Assembly (NCBI GenBank): GCA_964419335.1
Contig: CAYQOX010000012.1
Span: 1 to 64,000, forward strand
Reading direction: 5' to 3'
From: CAYQOX01 sp964419335
GTDB lineage: Bacteria > Hinthialibacterota > Hinthialibacteria > Hinthialibacterales > Hinthialibacteraceae
Length of the DNA: 64,000 bases
Below, piece after piece: positions 45,603 through 55,848 of the stretch. A program made the position numbers and the translations under genes. The first letter of the stretch is position 1; each line of letters opens with the position of its first letter. Under the pieces are notes generated by a model. The model ran no database searches. It was given only the letters and a program-made list of their open reading frames with translations, and was not told where the DNA came from.

Positions 45603-46448
45603 TTATTCTTTCACGGATGGATCCAAAGGTAATCCTAATCTTTCATAAAGGTTCCGGCGTCCCGCTTTATCCTTTTCTAAAACCTGTTGAGCATAATTGG
45701 CGACTTCTTTTGCATATTTTCGTGGGACAACAACCACTCCATCACCATCGCCAATAACCACGTCTCCAGGCATAACTAATACACCACCACAATTGACTGG
45801 ACGGTTTATGGACTCAATTTCGTTACGCCCAGGGCGAATACCACGACCTACTCCTTTATAGTAGAGCGGGATTCCTTGAGTAATGATTTCATCGGTATCA
45901 CGGGCTGAACCGCTGGTAACCACGCCCACCATACCTTGACTTTTCCAGTTCATGATGTTGTTGGAACCAATGGTACCTACATCGCGACTGGGTACATCAT
46001 CAATGACCAGAACGGTTCCTTCTCGGATGAGTTGGGTGAACGGTTCTGGAGAATAGGTTTGATAGAAATGTCCTTCCCATGCATCGAATTCCTCGGGGGA
46101 AAGTTTGGGATAGGGTTTATTGGTAGGCACATAGCGGGCGGTAACTGCGATGCCGACAATTCGATGGGTAAACTCTTCAGTATCACGCCATAGAGGTTTG
46201 ATATCACGTTCCATCAATCCCACATCGCGCAGCCCTGCTTTGTCCATACCATCTAAAACATCGACAACCCGCAAGTCCTCATACATTTCCAGTAATGTTT
46301 GATCTTCTTCCAGGGTATACGTTTTCGTCTCAATAAATGATTTCCCTGCGCGAAGATTTTCTGCTTCATCTTCTTCTGCAAATGCGCTCGTGAAAAGACC
46401 CATAGTGAATAATACCATAATCATACTTCGTGACATAAAATATTTCAT
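45603..46448 (-). CDS. Exported RraA-fold protein (HMG aldolase-like)
   Basis: The 281-residue protein has a Sec leader (about 1-24, ending AFA). The mature part is an RraA/4-hydroxy-4-methyl-2-oxoglutarate aldolase-like fold, with GSNNIMNWKSQGMVGVVTSGSARDTDEI and PGDVVIGDGDGVVVVP, the latter a standard family signature. Most family members are cytoplasmic, acting either as pyruvate-dependent aldolases or as RNase E inhibitors; an exported version cannot be the latter. It could act on a sugar acid or aromatic acid in the periplasm. AGGAGG precedes the ATG. It stands alone. Confidence 0.85.
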   Translation of the reverse strand: MKYFMSRSMIMVLFTMGLFTSAFAEEDEAENLRAGKSFIETKTYTLEEDQTLLEMYEDLRVVDVLDGMDKAGLRDVGLMERDIKPLWRDTEEFTHRIVGIAVTARYVPTNKPYPKLSPEEFDAWEGHFYQTYSPEPFTQLIREGTVLVIDDVPSRDVGTIGSNNIMNWKSQGMVGVVTSGSARDTDEIITQGIPLYYKGVGRGIRPGRNEIESINRPVNCGGVLVMPGDVVIGDGDGVVVVPRKYAKEVANYAQQVLEKDKAGRRNLYERLGLPLDPSVKE

Positions 46449-46722
46449 ACTGAAAAACCTCCTATTATAAAAGAATCATTGGTACCGAAATAATTTGGCC
46501 AGACTGACCACCTTCGGGACATCGCCATCACCGATTAATGGCTCGAGAGAAGACAGAAACTACGATTGCTAGAGTAAAAGTAGAAAAATTATGGGTTCCT
46601 GTATATCTTATGACTAGGCGTAAATTTTGAGACAATATATCATACAAATCAATAAAAAAGAAAGTGGGAATCGAACCACTTTTTAATTTCATAACAATCA
46701 AGAATAGCGAGATTAGGTTACA

Positions 46723-47247
46723 ATGAGTGGTGTGGAAATTTTTATTATTCTTCTAATCGTCCTTTTGATTTCTACTTTTATTGGTTTTCTCTTTATCCTG
46801 GTAGGAATCGGATTATTTTTTTATGTTCGCAGCCGAAAAGAAAAACAAGTGCAACGCGTCGATCATATCGCATTTCAAGTATCGGATTTGGATGAGGCCA
46901 TTGATTTTTATACCCGGCAGCTAGGGTTTTCATTGAAATTCCGCAAGAATAATCTTAAGCATCATGAAGTATTCGCTTTTATCCAAATTCCTGGGTGTAA
47001 TTTGGAGCTCATCCAACTCTTGGATGAAGAAAACCAACCTGTGGTAATGGAAGATCGAAGAGTGGAGCCGCCATTTTGTCCACACATCGCGATAGAAACC
47101 GACGATGTGGAAAAATTAATTCATGAATTTGACCAAAAACGTATTCCATTGGCGACCAAGGTATTGGAGATTCCAGGGAAAGTAAAATGGTTTTATATTC
47201 ACGATCTAGACAAAAACATCATTGAATATGTCCAATGGTTAACCTGA
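46723..47247 (+). CDS. Membrane-anchored VOC (glyoxalase/bleomycin-resistance fold) protein
   Basis: The 174-residue protein starts with a long hydrophobic helix (about 4-38). A single VOC module follows (about 45-174), with VDHIAFQVSDLDEAIDFYTRQLGF, CNLELIQL, CPHIAIETDDVE and NIIEYVQW in sequence. This is the beta-alpha-beta-beta-beta repeat pattern with metal-ligand-type His and Glu. VOC proteins include glyoxalases, dioxygenases, epimerases and drug-binding proteins, so the reaction is open. The membrane anchor is unusual. The ribosome site is weak (TTAGG). Confidence 0.82.
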   Translation: MSGVEIFIILLIVLLISTFIGFLFILVGIGLFFYVRSRKEKQVQRVDHIAFQVSDLDEAIDFYTRQLGFSLKFRKNNLKHHEVFAFIQIPGCNLELIQLLDEENQPVVMEDRRVEPPFCPHIAIETDDVEKLIHEFDQKRIPLATKVLEIPGKVKWFYIHDLDKNIIEYVQWLT

Positions 47248-47373
47248 ATTTCAGCGGGTTTCTTCTTTCACTCTTGATTGATTTGTGTTATATATGTATA
47301 GCTTTTTAAGCACTTCTGAGCAATGGGTTCGTGAGTGTTTTTTTTATTTTTGTACGAAAAAAGGGAGTTTGAT

Positions 47374-50300
47374 ATGAAACAGCGTTTGATACTTTTTTTG
47401 ATTGTATGCCTCGCCATGGGATTCGCGCAGGTCGGGTGGAATGAGGAGGAACGACCGCACGCAGGAATGCTTCGCTACCCCGACGTGAGCCGAGAAAAGA
47501 TTGTCTTTGTATATGCCAATGATTTATGGGTGGTGCCGCGTGAAGGAGGAACTGCGATTCCATTGGCAAGCCCTCCGGGACAAGAAATGTTTCCACGATT
47601 TAGTCCAGATGGAAAAACTATAGCTTTTGTCGGGAATTATGATGGCGATCGGGATATTTATACCATCCCTGTCGACGGCGGAGTTCCCAAACGCCTGACC
47701 CATCATCCCGCCAATGAAATTCTAAGCGATTGGACTTCTGACAACCGAATTCTTTATTTCGCTTATGGAATGGTATCGTTGGGAAGGCAATCGCAAATAT
47801 ATTCTATTTCTCCTGAGGGGGGGATACCGGAGAAACTCCCAGTTCCATACGGAACCAATGGAACCATCAATGCTGAGGGGAAGTGGTTAGCCTATACTCC
47901 CTACAGCCGCGATTTTCGTACCTGGAAACGATACCGTGGGGGATGGGCTAGTGATATTTGGCTTTTCAATTTAAAAACATTTGAGTCCAAGCAGATTACT
48001 GATTATGAAGGAACCGATACTTATCCCATGTGGTTTGGGAAGACGATTTATTACCTCTCTGATGCGGGACCTGCGCATCGTTTAAATATTTGGGCTTATG
48101 ACACAGTGAAGGAACAATCAAGACAGATTACAAAATTTGAAAAATATGATGTTAAGTTTCCCTCGATCGGTCCTGGTGGTCATGGGGAAGGCGAAATTGT
48201 TTTCCAAAATGGTTCGAACTTAATGCTTTTGGATTTATCGACCGAAAAAAGCCGAAGCGTTATGGTGCTGGTTCCTGGTGATAAAACCAACATACGTCCT
48301 GACCGAAAACGGGTGAGCGGAAACATGTACAATTGGAACATCTCCCCCACGGGGAAACGTATGGTTGCCGAAGCGCGCGGCGATATCTGGACGCTGCCCG
48401 CGAAAGAAGGGGCTATACGTAATTTGACTCGGACTGACGGTGTTGCAGAACGCTATCCCTCTTGGAGTCCTGATGGTCGCTGGATCGCCTACTTTTCTGA
48501 TGAAAGCGGCGAGTATGAGCTTTATATCATTCAATCTGACGGAAAGGAAGAAGCCCGTAAGCTGACCTCGGGCAACAAGGCCTGGCGCTTTGATCCGATT
48601 TGGTCACCGGATTCGAAATACATTGCCTTTACTGTAAAGGATGGATCGCTCTATATCCACAATGTCGAGGAAAAAGAAACGAAAATTGTTGATAAAGATC
48701 CATGGGCAAATCGACCTTCTATGAGTTGGTCGCATGACTCGAATTGGATCGCGTATTCGAAAAATGGTGAGAATCGCCTAAGCTCGATATGGCTCTACAA
48801 CGTAGAAACCGAAGAAACCCACCAAGTTACCAGCGATATGTTTGAAGATACTCAACCCGCGTTTGATCGCAAAGGAGAGTATTTTTATTTCGCTAGCAAT
48901 CGTCATTTCGCCAGCCCGATTTATGAGGATATAGGGACGACATTTGTTTATTCCAATACGGATGTTTTGATGGCGGTTCCATTACGTAATGAGGTCAAAA
49001 ATCCTTATCTCGATAAGAGTGATGAAGAAACTTGGGAAGAAGATACTGAAGAAGACAGCGAAGAAAACGAATCAACTCAAAACAAAGAAGAAAACAAAGA
49101 GGAAGAATTGAAAATTGATATTCAAGGCTTTGAACGTCGTTCTTTTCAACTTCCTGTATCTAACGGGAATTTTTATAACCTCAATGTGAATGATAAAAAC
49201 CAATTGATTTACGTTCGTGCCAAACCCCGTGGCGGCGGGGCAGGGAAAACCGAAATCAAAATCTTTGACATCAACGATGAGAAAAAACAAGAAAACACGG
49301 TTATTGCAACGGGGAACTATGCCATGTCGGCAGATGGCCAAAAACTCTTGGTCAACGTGGGTGGTTTTTCTGTCATTGATGCGGCTGCTGGACAAAGCGT
49401 AACAGATAGGATTGACACTTCCAATATGTACACCACGATCGATCCCAAAGAAGAGTGGGAGCAGATTTTTACCGATGCATGGCGGATCCAACGGGATTTC
49501 TTTTATGATCCCAACATGCATGGTGTGGATTGGGATGCTGTTTATGAGCAATACAAAGTGATGTTGGAAGATTGCGCTTCACGTGAAGATGTGAGTTTTA
49601 TCATTGGAGAAATGATCGCGGAATTGAATGTCGGCCATACCTATTACGGCGGTGGTGATGAAGAAGGAGAGCCAAGCACATCTGTCGGTATGCTGGGCGT
49701 TGATTTCGTTAAGAAAAATGGTGCGTATCAAGTCGCCAAAATCTATCATGGCGCGCCATGGGATACCGACGCGCGTAATCCTCTCAACCGGCTGGAAGAA
49801 GGGCAACTGGAAGAGGGGGATTACATCCACGCGGTGAATCGCAAACCCATCGATGTGAACAAGGACCCCTGGGCGGCGTTTGTCGGATTGGCTAACCAAA
49901 CCGTCACATTGACCGTCAGCGATAAACCCAAACTGGATGATGACGCCCGCGAAGTCGTGATTCGTTTAATGGGCAGTGAGAGTGATTTACGCTATCGTTC
50001 CTGGATCGAGAAGAATCGTGCCTATGTGGAAAAGAAAACGCAAGGGAAGGTGGGCTACATTTATGTACCCAACACAGGGATTGATGGACAGAATGACCTT
50101 TTCCGCCAATTTTATGGACAGGTGGACAAAGAAGCCTTAATCATCGATGAGCGTTGGAACGCGGGAGGACAGATCCCCACACGTTTCATCGAGTTACTGA
50201 ATCGCCCGATTGTGAATTATTGGGCACGCCGAGACGGGAAAGATTGGCCATGGCCACGTGATTCCCACCAAGGGCCAAAATGTATGTTAATTAATAGCCT

Positions 50301-50673
50301 CGCCGGTTCTGGGGGAGATGCCTTTCCTGCCTATTTTAAACAAGCCAGATTAGGGAAATTGATCGGTACGCGTACTTGGGGCGGCCTTGTTGGCATTACC
50401 GGTTATCCGCGCTTGATTGATGGTGGTTATACCACGGCGCCTTCCTTTGCTTATTATGAGAAGGATGGAACCTGGGGAATAGAAGGTCATGGTGTAGACC
50501 CTGATATCGAGGTCATCAATGATCCCTCATTAATGGTAGATGGAGGTGACCCACAATTAGATGCAGCGATTGAATTGATGATGAACGAGATAAAGAGCAA
50601 TCCTTATACACCACCTTCACGCCCGGCTTATCCCGATCGCAGTGGAATGGGGATCAAAGAAGAAGATAAGTAA
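47374..50673 (+). CDS. Secreted tricorn-like S41 protease
   Basis: From the ATG after GGGAG the protein has 1099 residues with a Sec leader (about 1-20). Residues 25 to about 560 are WD40/TolB-like beta-propellers (many SPDGKxIAFVG-type units). An acidic linker follows (about 570-600), then a C1-type region, a PDZ-like domain (about 765-850) and the S41 peptidase core, with the nucleophile near S979 in LAGSGGDAF and a late GITGYP segment. Tricorn proteases degrade peptides further after other proteases. Exported forms are frequent in Bacteroidetes and Planctomycetes. It stands alone with its own terminator. Confidence 0.93.
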   Translation: MKQRLILFLIVCLAMGFAQVGWNEEERPHAGMLRYPDVSREKIVFVYANDLWVVPREGGTAIPLASPPGQEMFPRFSPDGKTIAFVGNYDGDRDIYTIPVDGGVPKRLTHHPANEILSDWTSDNRILYFAYGMVSLGRQSQIYSISPEGGIPEKLPVPYGTNGTINAEGKWLAYTPYSRDFRTWKRYRGGWASDIWLFNLKTFESKQITDYEGTDTYPMWFGKTIYYLSDAGPAHRLNIWAYDTVKEQSRQITKFEKYDVKFPSIGPGGHGEGEIVFQNGSNLMLLDLSTEKSRSVMVLVPGDKTNIRPDRKRVSGNMYNWNISPTGKRMVAEARGDIWTLPAKEGAIRNLTRTDGVAERYPSWSPDGRWIAYFSDESGEYELYIIQSDGKEEARKLTSGNKAWRFDPIWSPDSKYIAFTVKDGSLYIHNVEEKETKIVDKDPWANRPSMSWSHDSNWIAYSKNGENRLSSIWLYNVETEETHQVTSDMFEDTQPAFDRKGEYFYFASNRHFASPIYEDIGTTFVYSNTDVLMAVPLRNEVKNPYLDKSDEETWEEDTEEDSEENESTQNKEENKEEELKIDIQGFERRSFQLPVSNGNFYNLNVNDKNQLIYVRAKPRGGGAGKTEIKIFDINDEKKQENTVIATGNYAMSADGQKLLVNVGGFSVIDAAAGQSVTDRIDTSNMYTTIDPKEEWEQIFTDAWRIQRDFFYDPNMHGVDWDAVYEQYKVMLEDCASREDVSFIIGEMIAELNVGHTYYGGGDEEGEPSTSVGMLGVDFVKKNGAYQVAKIYHGAPWDTDARNPLNRLEEGQLEEGDYIHAVNRKPIDVNKDPWAAFVGLANQTVTLTVSDKPKLDDDAREVVIRLMGSESDLRYRSWIEKNRAYVEKKTQGKVGYIYVPNTGIDGQNDLFRQFYGQVDKEALIIDERWNAGGQIPTRFIELLNRPIVNYWARRDGKDWPWPRDSHQGPKCMLINSLAGSGGDAFPAYFKQARLGKLIGTRTWGGLVGITGYPRLIDGGYTTAPSFAYYEKDGTWGIEGHGVDPDIEVINDPSLMVDGGDPQLDAAIELMMNEIKSNPYTPPSRPAYPDRSGMGIKEEDK

Positions 50674-50700
50674 AGTAATTGAAAAGAGAATAATATGTAG

Positions 50701-50736
50701 TGAGGTGGAAAGCTTCGGCCTTCCACCTCATTTTTT
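50701..50736 (+). terminator. Rho-independent terminator
   Basis: TGAGGTGGAA / TTCCACCTCA stem with a 10-base loop and six T, 27 bases past the tricorn-like gene. It may also stop the convergent sulfatase transcript. Confidence 0.92.
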
Positions 50737-50757
50737 AGGCTTGAATGCTTGTGAAAG

Positions 50758-52188
50758 TTATTCCTTGGAAGGATCAACGTAATTATTCAAGATTAACCAT
50801 GGGTCATTGGTTTTCTTTCGAAAATCTTCTGTTCGTTGACGCAGGTCATTTAAGACCGATTCGTATTGGGGATTATGCGCAAGGTTGTTGATCTCGTTTG
50901 GATCCGACTCAAGATCATAGAGTTCTTCTTCAGGGCGGTGCATATAATCCTTTACAGGCCGAGGGCCATACATCGTATCTCCGCGCTTAAGCACACCTTG
51001 CCAGGTGGCCGAGGCGTATAAATCGCTCGCGAAAGGGAAGGGAAGTGGGTACGCGAGATTGTGGATATATTTGTACTTCTTTGTACGCATTCCACGCGAG
51101 GGATAGTACATGGTGATTTCATGGAATGTATGTGAGAAGTAAATTTCTTCCCAGCCTGGAGGATTTTCATATTCAAGGATGGGCAGAATCGTTCGTCCAT
51201 GTAGAGGGTATTCTGGAGGCTGCGCCCCCGTCCAATCGAGAATGGTCGGTACCAGGTCCGTAAATGAAACCATGGAATGATTCACGATGCCACGCTTTGT
51301 TTGATCTGGCGACCGCACAAGCATGGGAAGATTGATACCGGGATCATAGAGACATGTTTTTGCGCCTGGGAAGGCAATCCCATTGTCGCTGATATAGATC
51401 ACAAGCGTATCTTCTTCTTTCCCGGTCTTTTTGAGCGCATCGAGAATAAGACCAATGCCCTTATCCATCCGGCTCACAGATTGATAGTATTCGGCAAGTT
51501 CCTTGCGTACTTCCGGTTGATCCGGGAGGAAATCGGGCACCTGGACATCATCGGGGGAGTAGACCGTCGGTTCGATATCCGATTGGTTGGTTTCATTTCC
51601 AAAACCTTTGCCCGCACGGTGAGGATCCGAATAGCCTACCAATAAGAAGAAAGGCTGATCTTCTGTTTCTTCAAAAAATTCACGTGCGCATTGAGCCATA
51701 CCGGTCACATTCCGGCTGCCGCCATAAACGCGTCCCGGCGGCTGGTATTGATAAGGGTAGAGTTCGGCAGGGTTAACATGGAACTTCCCAATGATTCCCG
51801 TGCGATAGCCATGATCATTAAGTAATTTGGGGATCGATTGTACATAATCTCGTGTATAGAAGTGGTTGTACGAATGAGCATGGCCATACTGGCCATTATA
51901 GTGATTGTGCAAGCCGCTCATGATCACGGAACGACTGGCACTACAACTGGGGGTCGTGCAAAATGCGTTAGTAAATCGCACTCCCTCTTCGGCCAACTGT
52001 TCCAAGTGAGGCGTCTTGATGGCTGGATTCCCGTAACTTGGCATATCCATCCCGTGATCATCAGAAATGAGCAATAATACATTGCGCTTTCGTTTGGAAG
52101 GCGTTGCAAAGGTTGCTTTTGAAAGAGCCGGCAATGTTCCTGCAGCGATACCTGTGGCTAAAAAATCTCGACGTTTGATTGAATTCAT
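50758..52188 (-). CDS. Secreted formylglycine-dependent sulfatase (C-x-A-S-R type)
   Basis: The 476-residue protein has a twin-arginine leader (KRRDFLATG). Metal ligands D43/D44 lie in ISDDHGMD, and the signature is C82-S-A-S-R, where alanine replaces the usual proline, a variant accepted by some maturing enzymes. YISDNG and DLVPTILDWTG follow. It belongs to the same S1 group as the sulfatase at 27388, and most likely cuts a glycan sulfate ester outside the cytoplasm. A poorly placed ribosome site (AGGAGAATAAT) precedes the ATG. A haem lipoprotein gene lies 47 bases upstream on the same strand. Confidence 0.92.
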   Translation of the reverse strand: MNSIKRRDFLATGIAAGTLPALSKATFATPSKRKRNVLLLISDDHGMDMPSYGNPAIKTPHLEQLAEEGVRFTNAFCTTPSCSASRSVIMSGLHNHYNGQYGHAHSYNHFYTRDYVQSIPKLLNDHGYRTGIIGKFHVNPAELYPYQYQPPGRVYGGSRNVTGMAQCAREFFEETEDQPFFLLVGYSDPHRAGKGFGNETNQSDIEPTVYSPDDVQVPDFLPDQPEVRKELAEYYQSVSRMDKGIGLILDALKKTGKEEDTLVIYISDNGIAFPGAKTCLYDPGINLPMLVRSPDQTKRGIVNHSMVSFTDLVPTILDWTGAQPPEYPLHGRTILPILEYENPPGWEEIYFSHTFHEITMYYPSRGMRTKKYKYIHNLAYPLPFPFASDLYASATWQGVLKRGDTMYGPRPVKDYMHRPEEELYDLESDPNEINNLAHNPQYESVLNDLRQRTEDFRKKTNDPWLILNNYVDPSKE

Positions 52189-52235
52189 AATATTATTCTC
52201 CTATTTCACAATGAATATTTCTCATTCATGGTGTC

Positions 52236-52817
52236 TCATTGAATTTCCCACTGGATCGACAAGGCTCCCCGTAAGTCCCCCATTTCGAATCCCGTGGCTT
52301 GATCGTTGGGATAATGTTCGTTCAAGGCTTCTTTTACGGGGGCAGGAATGTTATTTTCATTTCCATGGCATAGAAGACAGGTTGGATCATCGACGACAAT
52401 GGGTAGCAAAACGGTGAGATAATCTTGTTCGGCGATGTAGATGGGATTGGGTTTCCTTTCTTGCTGAATCAGGGACTGCATATTTTGTAATTGCTCAAGT
52501 TCAGTTTGGGTGGGAATGTGTTTTTCTTCGTTCCGTACCTTATGGCTAATACGCCGCAGCTGAGTAATTTCAGGATATTCTTCGGTATACCTCTCCTCGA
52601 CCTGGACAGAGACTTCTTTGCATACACCAATCGCCTCCGCTGGGCCACTTTCTGCGATGGCGTTTTGTAATTCTGTTTTCAATTCACTGGAAAACTGCTG
52701 AGCAATTTGTTTGCTTTGGAGGAGATACTCTTGGACTTGTTGATCCGTTACTTGGCTTTTCGTACATGATTGAAGCAGAAGGAATAGCATTGATATGAGA
52801 AAGACGCGCAAAACCAT
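52236..52817 (-). CDS. DUF3365-type lipoprotein with a c-type haem motif
   Basis: From the ATG at 52817 (AAGGAG nine bases upstream) the protein has 193 residues. A lipobox-type leader ends in LLLQSC. The mature part resembles DUF3365 (Tll0287-like): an amphipathic start, LRRISHKVRNEEKHIPTQTE, and C-L-L-C-H for one covalently bound haem, then GDLRGALSIQW. Such proteins are thought to be redox or gas sensors or electron carriers in the periplasm. It reads in the direction of the sulfatase at 50758, 47 bases on. No link to that enzyme is evident. Confidence 0.82.
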   Translation of the reverse strand: MVLRVFLISMLFLLLQSCTKSQVTDQQVQEYLLQSKQIAQQFSSELKTELQNAIAESGPAEAIGVCKEVSVQVEERYTEEYPEITQLRRISHKVRNEEKHIPTQTELEQLQNMQSLIQQERKPNPIYIAEQDYLTVLLPIVVDDPTCLLCHGNENNIPAPVKEALNEHYPNDQATGFEMGDLRGALSIQWEIQ

Positions 52818-53001
52818 GGCTTTAGACTCCTTGGAAGAATAATGGATTTGCTTCATTCTACTAAAAATATAACCTGTTTGTGAATCGATAGACTTAATTT
52901 AAACGAAAGTTTTCAAAAGCGTGAAATTACGCTTTCCCAATAGTGGATAAATTCTTTATAATGAGAATAATGGTTTTTAAAATCGAATGGAGGAGGAAAG
53001 T

Positions 53002-54315
53002 ATGCGACGCATTGCATTATTTTTTTGTCTACTCACAATCGTGATAGTACATGGTAGGACCGCCGAGATTGTTCGCAAGATCCCCGTGGCGCAAGGATTG
53101 GCTTCCCATCCTGTGAATGGGGGTCATTGTTTGATTTCAGACGGGACCTATCAATACATCGGGTTTTATGATCCCGCTCATCAAATGACGGTGGGAAAAC
53201 GAAAACTCGGGGAGACCGAATGGGATTTCGTGAAATTACCTGAAAGGGTTGGCTGGGATACGCATAATAAAATCGTCATTTTTTTAGATCGTGCGGGAAA
53301 ACTCCATTTAACTGGAAATATGCATGGCTCGCCCTTACGTTATTACCGAACTGAAGAGCCGGGAGATATTCATACATTGAAAGGGATCCATACATGGAGC
53401 GGAAAACATGAAAATCGCGTGACCTACCCAAACTTATTGAAACTGCGGGACGGGTCGATCCATATGATGTATCGTCTTGGTGGCAGCGGCAATGGAATGC
53501 GGCTCTTGGTTCATTACGATGAAGAGAGTGAAGAATGGACAGGGAGCGGCGAATCTTTTATCAGCGGTCGTGAAGCGGAACCAACGTGTAATGCCTATCC
53601 TTTCGGTGGTATTCAAGAAGACCAAAATGGCGTATTACATATCACCTGGTGTTGGCGGGAAACTCCCGATGTCGAAACGAATTTCGATATTTGTTATGCG
53701 CAAAGCACCGATGGCGGTTTTACCTGGCAAAAGTTGGATGGAACGAAATATGAGTTGCCCATCACTCCCTCGAATGCTGAAGTCGTGGATGAGATTGATC
53801 AAAAACACGGATTGATGAATGGCGGGTCTTTAGCCATTGATAAAGAAGGTAATCCCTATATTGGTTATACACGTTTTGACGAAAATGGGTATAATCAAAT
53901 GTTTGTTGCTACCCCGGTTGATCACGAGTGGAAAATAGGGCGGGTTAGCGATTGGAAAGAACGCTTTTGGTTTGAAGGACGGGGCACCATTCCTCATTAT
54001 CCCCCTATCCCACGTCTTGGAGTCCAAGGCGACGAAATTCATGTTTCTTATTCGTTTGATTTAGTCGAACCCAAACGGGGGAAAACAGTTTTTACCCGCG
54101 AAGCGTTATTAAATCAACAGCCGGACGAGTTTGAGTTCATACCGGCCGAAGAGACCGGACCTGTGGTTCCTAATATACGGGCTAAGAATCGTGGTCCGCT
54201 ACCTGAAGGTGAAACGCATTACATGCAGCAAAGAGTGGATAAACCCAACCGAGACCGAAAACCTGATAATCCCATGGAACCGACAATGATTTATATTGTC
54301 GTGGTGAAACAATAG
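53002..54315 (+). CDS. Secreted BNR_4 repeat protein
   Basis: From the ATG after GGAGGAGGAA the protein has 437 residues with a Sec leader ending near HGRTA. The mature part is a beta-propeller of the BNR_4 type: GGWDTHNKIVIFLDRAGKLHLTG-like and STDGGFTWQKLDG Asp-box segments. Polysaccharide lyases PL24/PL25 (ulvan) and other carbohydrate-active enzymes share this fold, so a lyase or binding role for an acidic polysaccharide is likely. It begins an apparent three-gene run: it ends 8 bases before an FGGY kinase, which is followed by 6-phosphogluconate dehydrogenase. Confidence 0.8.
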   Translation: MRRIALFFCLLTIVIVHGRTAEIVRKIPVAQGLASHPVNGGHCLISDGTYQYIGFYDPAHQMTVGKRKLGETEWDFVKLPERVGWDTHNKIVIFLDRAGKLHLTGNMHGSPLRYYRTEEPGDIHTLKGIHTWSGKHENRVTYPNLLKLRDGSIHMMYRLGGSGNGMRLLVHYDEESEEWTGSGESFISGREAEPTCNAYPFGGIQEDQNGVLHITWCWRETPDVETNFDICYAQSTDGGFTWQKLDGTKYELPITPSNAEVVDEIDQKHGLMNGGSLAIDKEGNPYIGYTRFDENGYNQMFVATPVDHEWKIGRVSDWKERFWFEGRGTIPHYPPIPRLGVQGDEIHVSYSFDLVEPKRGKTVFTREALLNQQPDEFEFIPAEETGPVVPNIRAKNRGPLPEGETHYMQQRVDKPNRDRKPDNPMEPTMIYIVVVKQ

Positions 54316-54323
54316 ATAAAGGT

Positions 54324-55829
54324 ATGAAACATAACAATCAAGAATATGTATTGTCGATCGACGCAGGGACTTCTTCAATTCGTACCCGTTTATATGACAC
54401 CCGCGGGAATGAACTTGAAGCGATGTCTATCCAGCGTACCTATACCATGGATAGGACATCGGATGGTGGAGAATTTATTGATTTAGACCGCATTGTTCAA
54501 CTCATTTTTGAGATCATTGATGAATCTACAAAGTGGATTGAAGAACAGGGTATACGGGTTATCGCGGTTTCTTGTTGTACATTTTGGCATAACCTTGTCG
54601 GGGTAAATGAAAAAGGTGAGGCATGTACTTCTTTACTGAATTGGAGCGACACCCGGCCGGAATGTGTGCTGCCCGACTTAGCAAAACGCATTGAGCCTAC
54701 GCATTTCACCCAACGAACAGGATGTCCCTTCCATGCGAGTTATTTACCCGCCAAGATTGTATGGCTAAAAAACAATATGCCCGAGCGTGTTAAGCATCTA
54801 TGGGCATGGATGTCGTTGGGCGAATATCTCTTTTTCCGTTTAACGGGAGAACGGGTCTGTTCTTATTCCATGGCTTCAGGCACAGGATTGTTGCACAGTG
54901 CCAAATGCGAATGGGACAGTGAAATTTTTGAGGCGATTGGGGTAGAGCGTAGTCAAGTCAGTAATTTGGGCGACCTTGATGAAGGTGGGTTTTTCCTGCG
55001 AGATGAATTCAAACAACGTTGGCCAGGGTTGCGGGATGCACAATGGTTTCCTGCGATCGGCGATGGAGCGGCGAGCAACATTGGCTGTGGAGCCGTAACA
55101 CCAGAACGACTGACGTTGATGGTGGGAACTTCAGGGGCGATGCGCATGGTATGGAAAGGGGACTATCGTGAGCCTGCCCAGGGGCTTTGGTGTTATCGTA
55201 TTGATCGTCATCGACCTATCTCCGGAGGGGCTTTAAGTAATGGCGGAAATCTTCTGCAATGGGCTATGCGCACATTGAAACTGGGTGATCTCAAGCAAAT
55301 CGAAGAAGCCTTAAGAAATCGCACACCAGATGCTCATGGGCTTACGTTTTTACCTTTTTTGGCTGGTCAACGCAGCCCCAGATGGAATCCTGAGAGCCGC
55401 GGATTAATCCACGGCTTACGGTTATCCACGGAACCTATTGATATTCTTCAAGCGGGTATGGAAGCCGTAGCTTATCGCTTCCGGCTGATTTATGAACTTT
55501 TATCTAACCAAGTAGAACGAAATCAGGAGATGATCGCAACCGGCGGGGCTTTACTGCAATTGCCTGTCTGGATACAAATCATGGCCGATGTTATACAATG
55601 TGTTGTTTATCCCTCGCAAGTAAAAGAAGGTTCTTGCCGGGGTGCGGCTTTGTTGGTTTTGGAAGCATTGGGAGCGATTGAGGATATATCCCGTATCGAA
55701 ACCATCGTCGATGAGCCTTTTTATCCGCGTGAAGAGGCCTTCCAATTCTATGAGAAAGGTTTCCAAAGACATTTGGCGCTTGAAGAAAAACACATACGAG
55801 CAAATAAAACCAATATGGACTTGTACTAA
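54324..55829 (+). CDS. FGGY-family carbohydrate kinase, probably gluconate kinase
   Basis: The 501-residue protein is a FGGY kinase. It has LSIDAGTSSIRTRLYD (phosphate 1), GDGAASNIGCGA (phosphate 2), FLPFLAGQRSPRWN and GGALLQLPVWIQIMAD near the C-terminal signature. It phosphorylates a sugar or sugar acid with ATP in the cytoplasm. It lies 8 bases after the BNR_4 gene and 19 before 6-phosphogluconate dehydrogenase, which fits gluconate kinase. L-fuculose or L-xylulose kinase is an alternative, because an L-fucose-isomerase-like gene is 14 kb away. An AAAGG site lies close before its ATG. Confidence 0.88.
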   Translation: MKHNNQEYVLSIDAGTSSIRTRLYDTRGNELEAMSIQRTYTMDRTSDGGEFIDLDRIVQLIFEIIDESTKWIEEQGIRVIAVSCCTFWHNLVGVNEKGEACTSLLNWSDTRPECVLPDLAKRIEPTHFTQRTGCPFHASYLPAKIVWLKNNMPERVKHLWAWMSLGEYLFFRLTGERVCSYSMASGTGLLHSAKCEWDSEIFEAIGVERSQVSNLGDLDEGGFFLRDEFKQRWPGLRDAQWFPAIGDGAASNIGCGAVTPERLTLMVGTSGAMRMVWKGDYREPAQGLWCYRIDRHRPISGGALSNGGNLLQWAMRTLKLGDLKQIEEALRNRTPDAHGLTFLPFLAGQRSPRWNPESRGLIHGLRLSTEPIDILQAGMEAVAYRFRLIYELLSNQVERNQEMIATGGALLQLPVWIQIMADVIQCVVYPSQVKEGSCRGAALLVLEALGAIEDISRIETIVDEPFYPREEAFQFYEKGFQRHLALEEKHIRANKTNMDLY

Positions 55830-55848
55830 AGAAGGAGAAATGAGAAAG

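Noticed and set aside
46661..46682. Sequence resembling a tRNA T arm (GGTTCGATTCC on the minus strand)
   Set aside because: No acceptor, D or anticodon arm is present; it is a simple 7-base dyad (AAAGTGG/CCACTTT).
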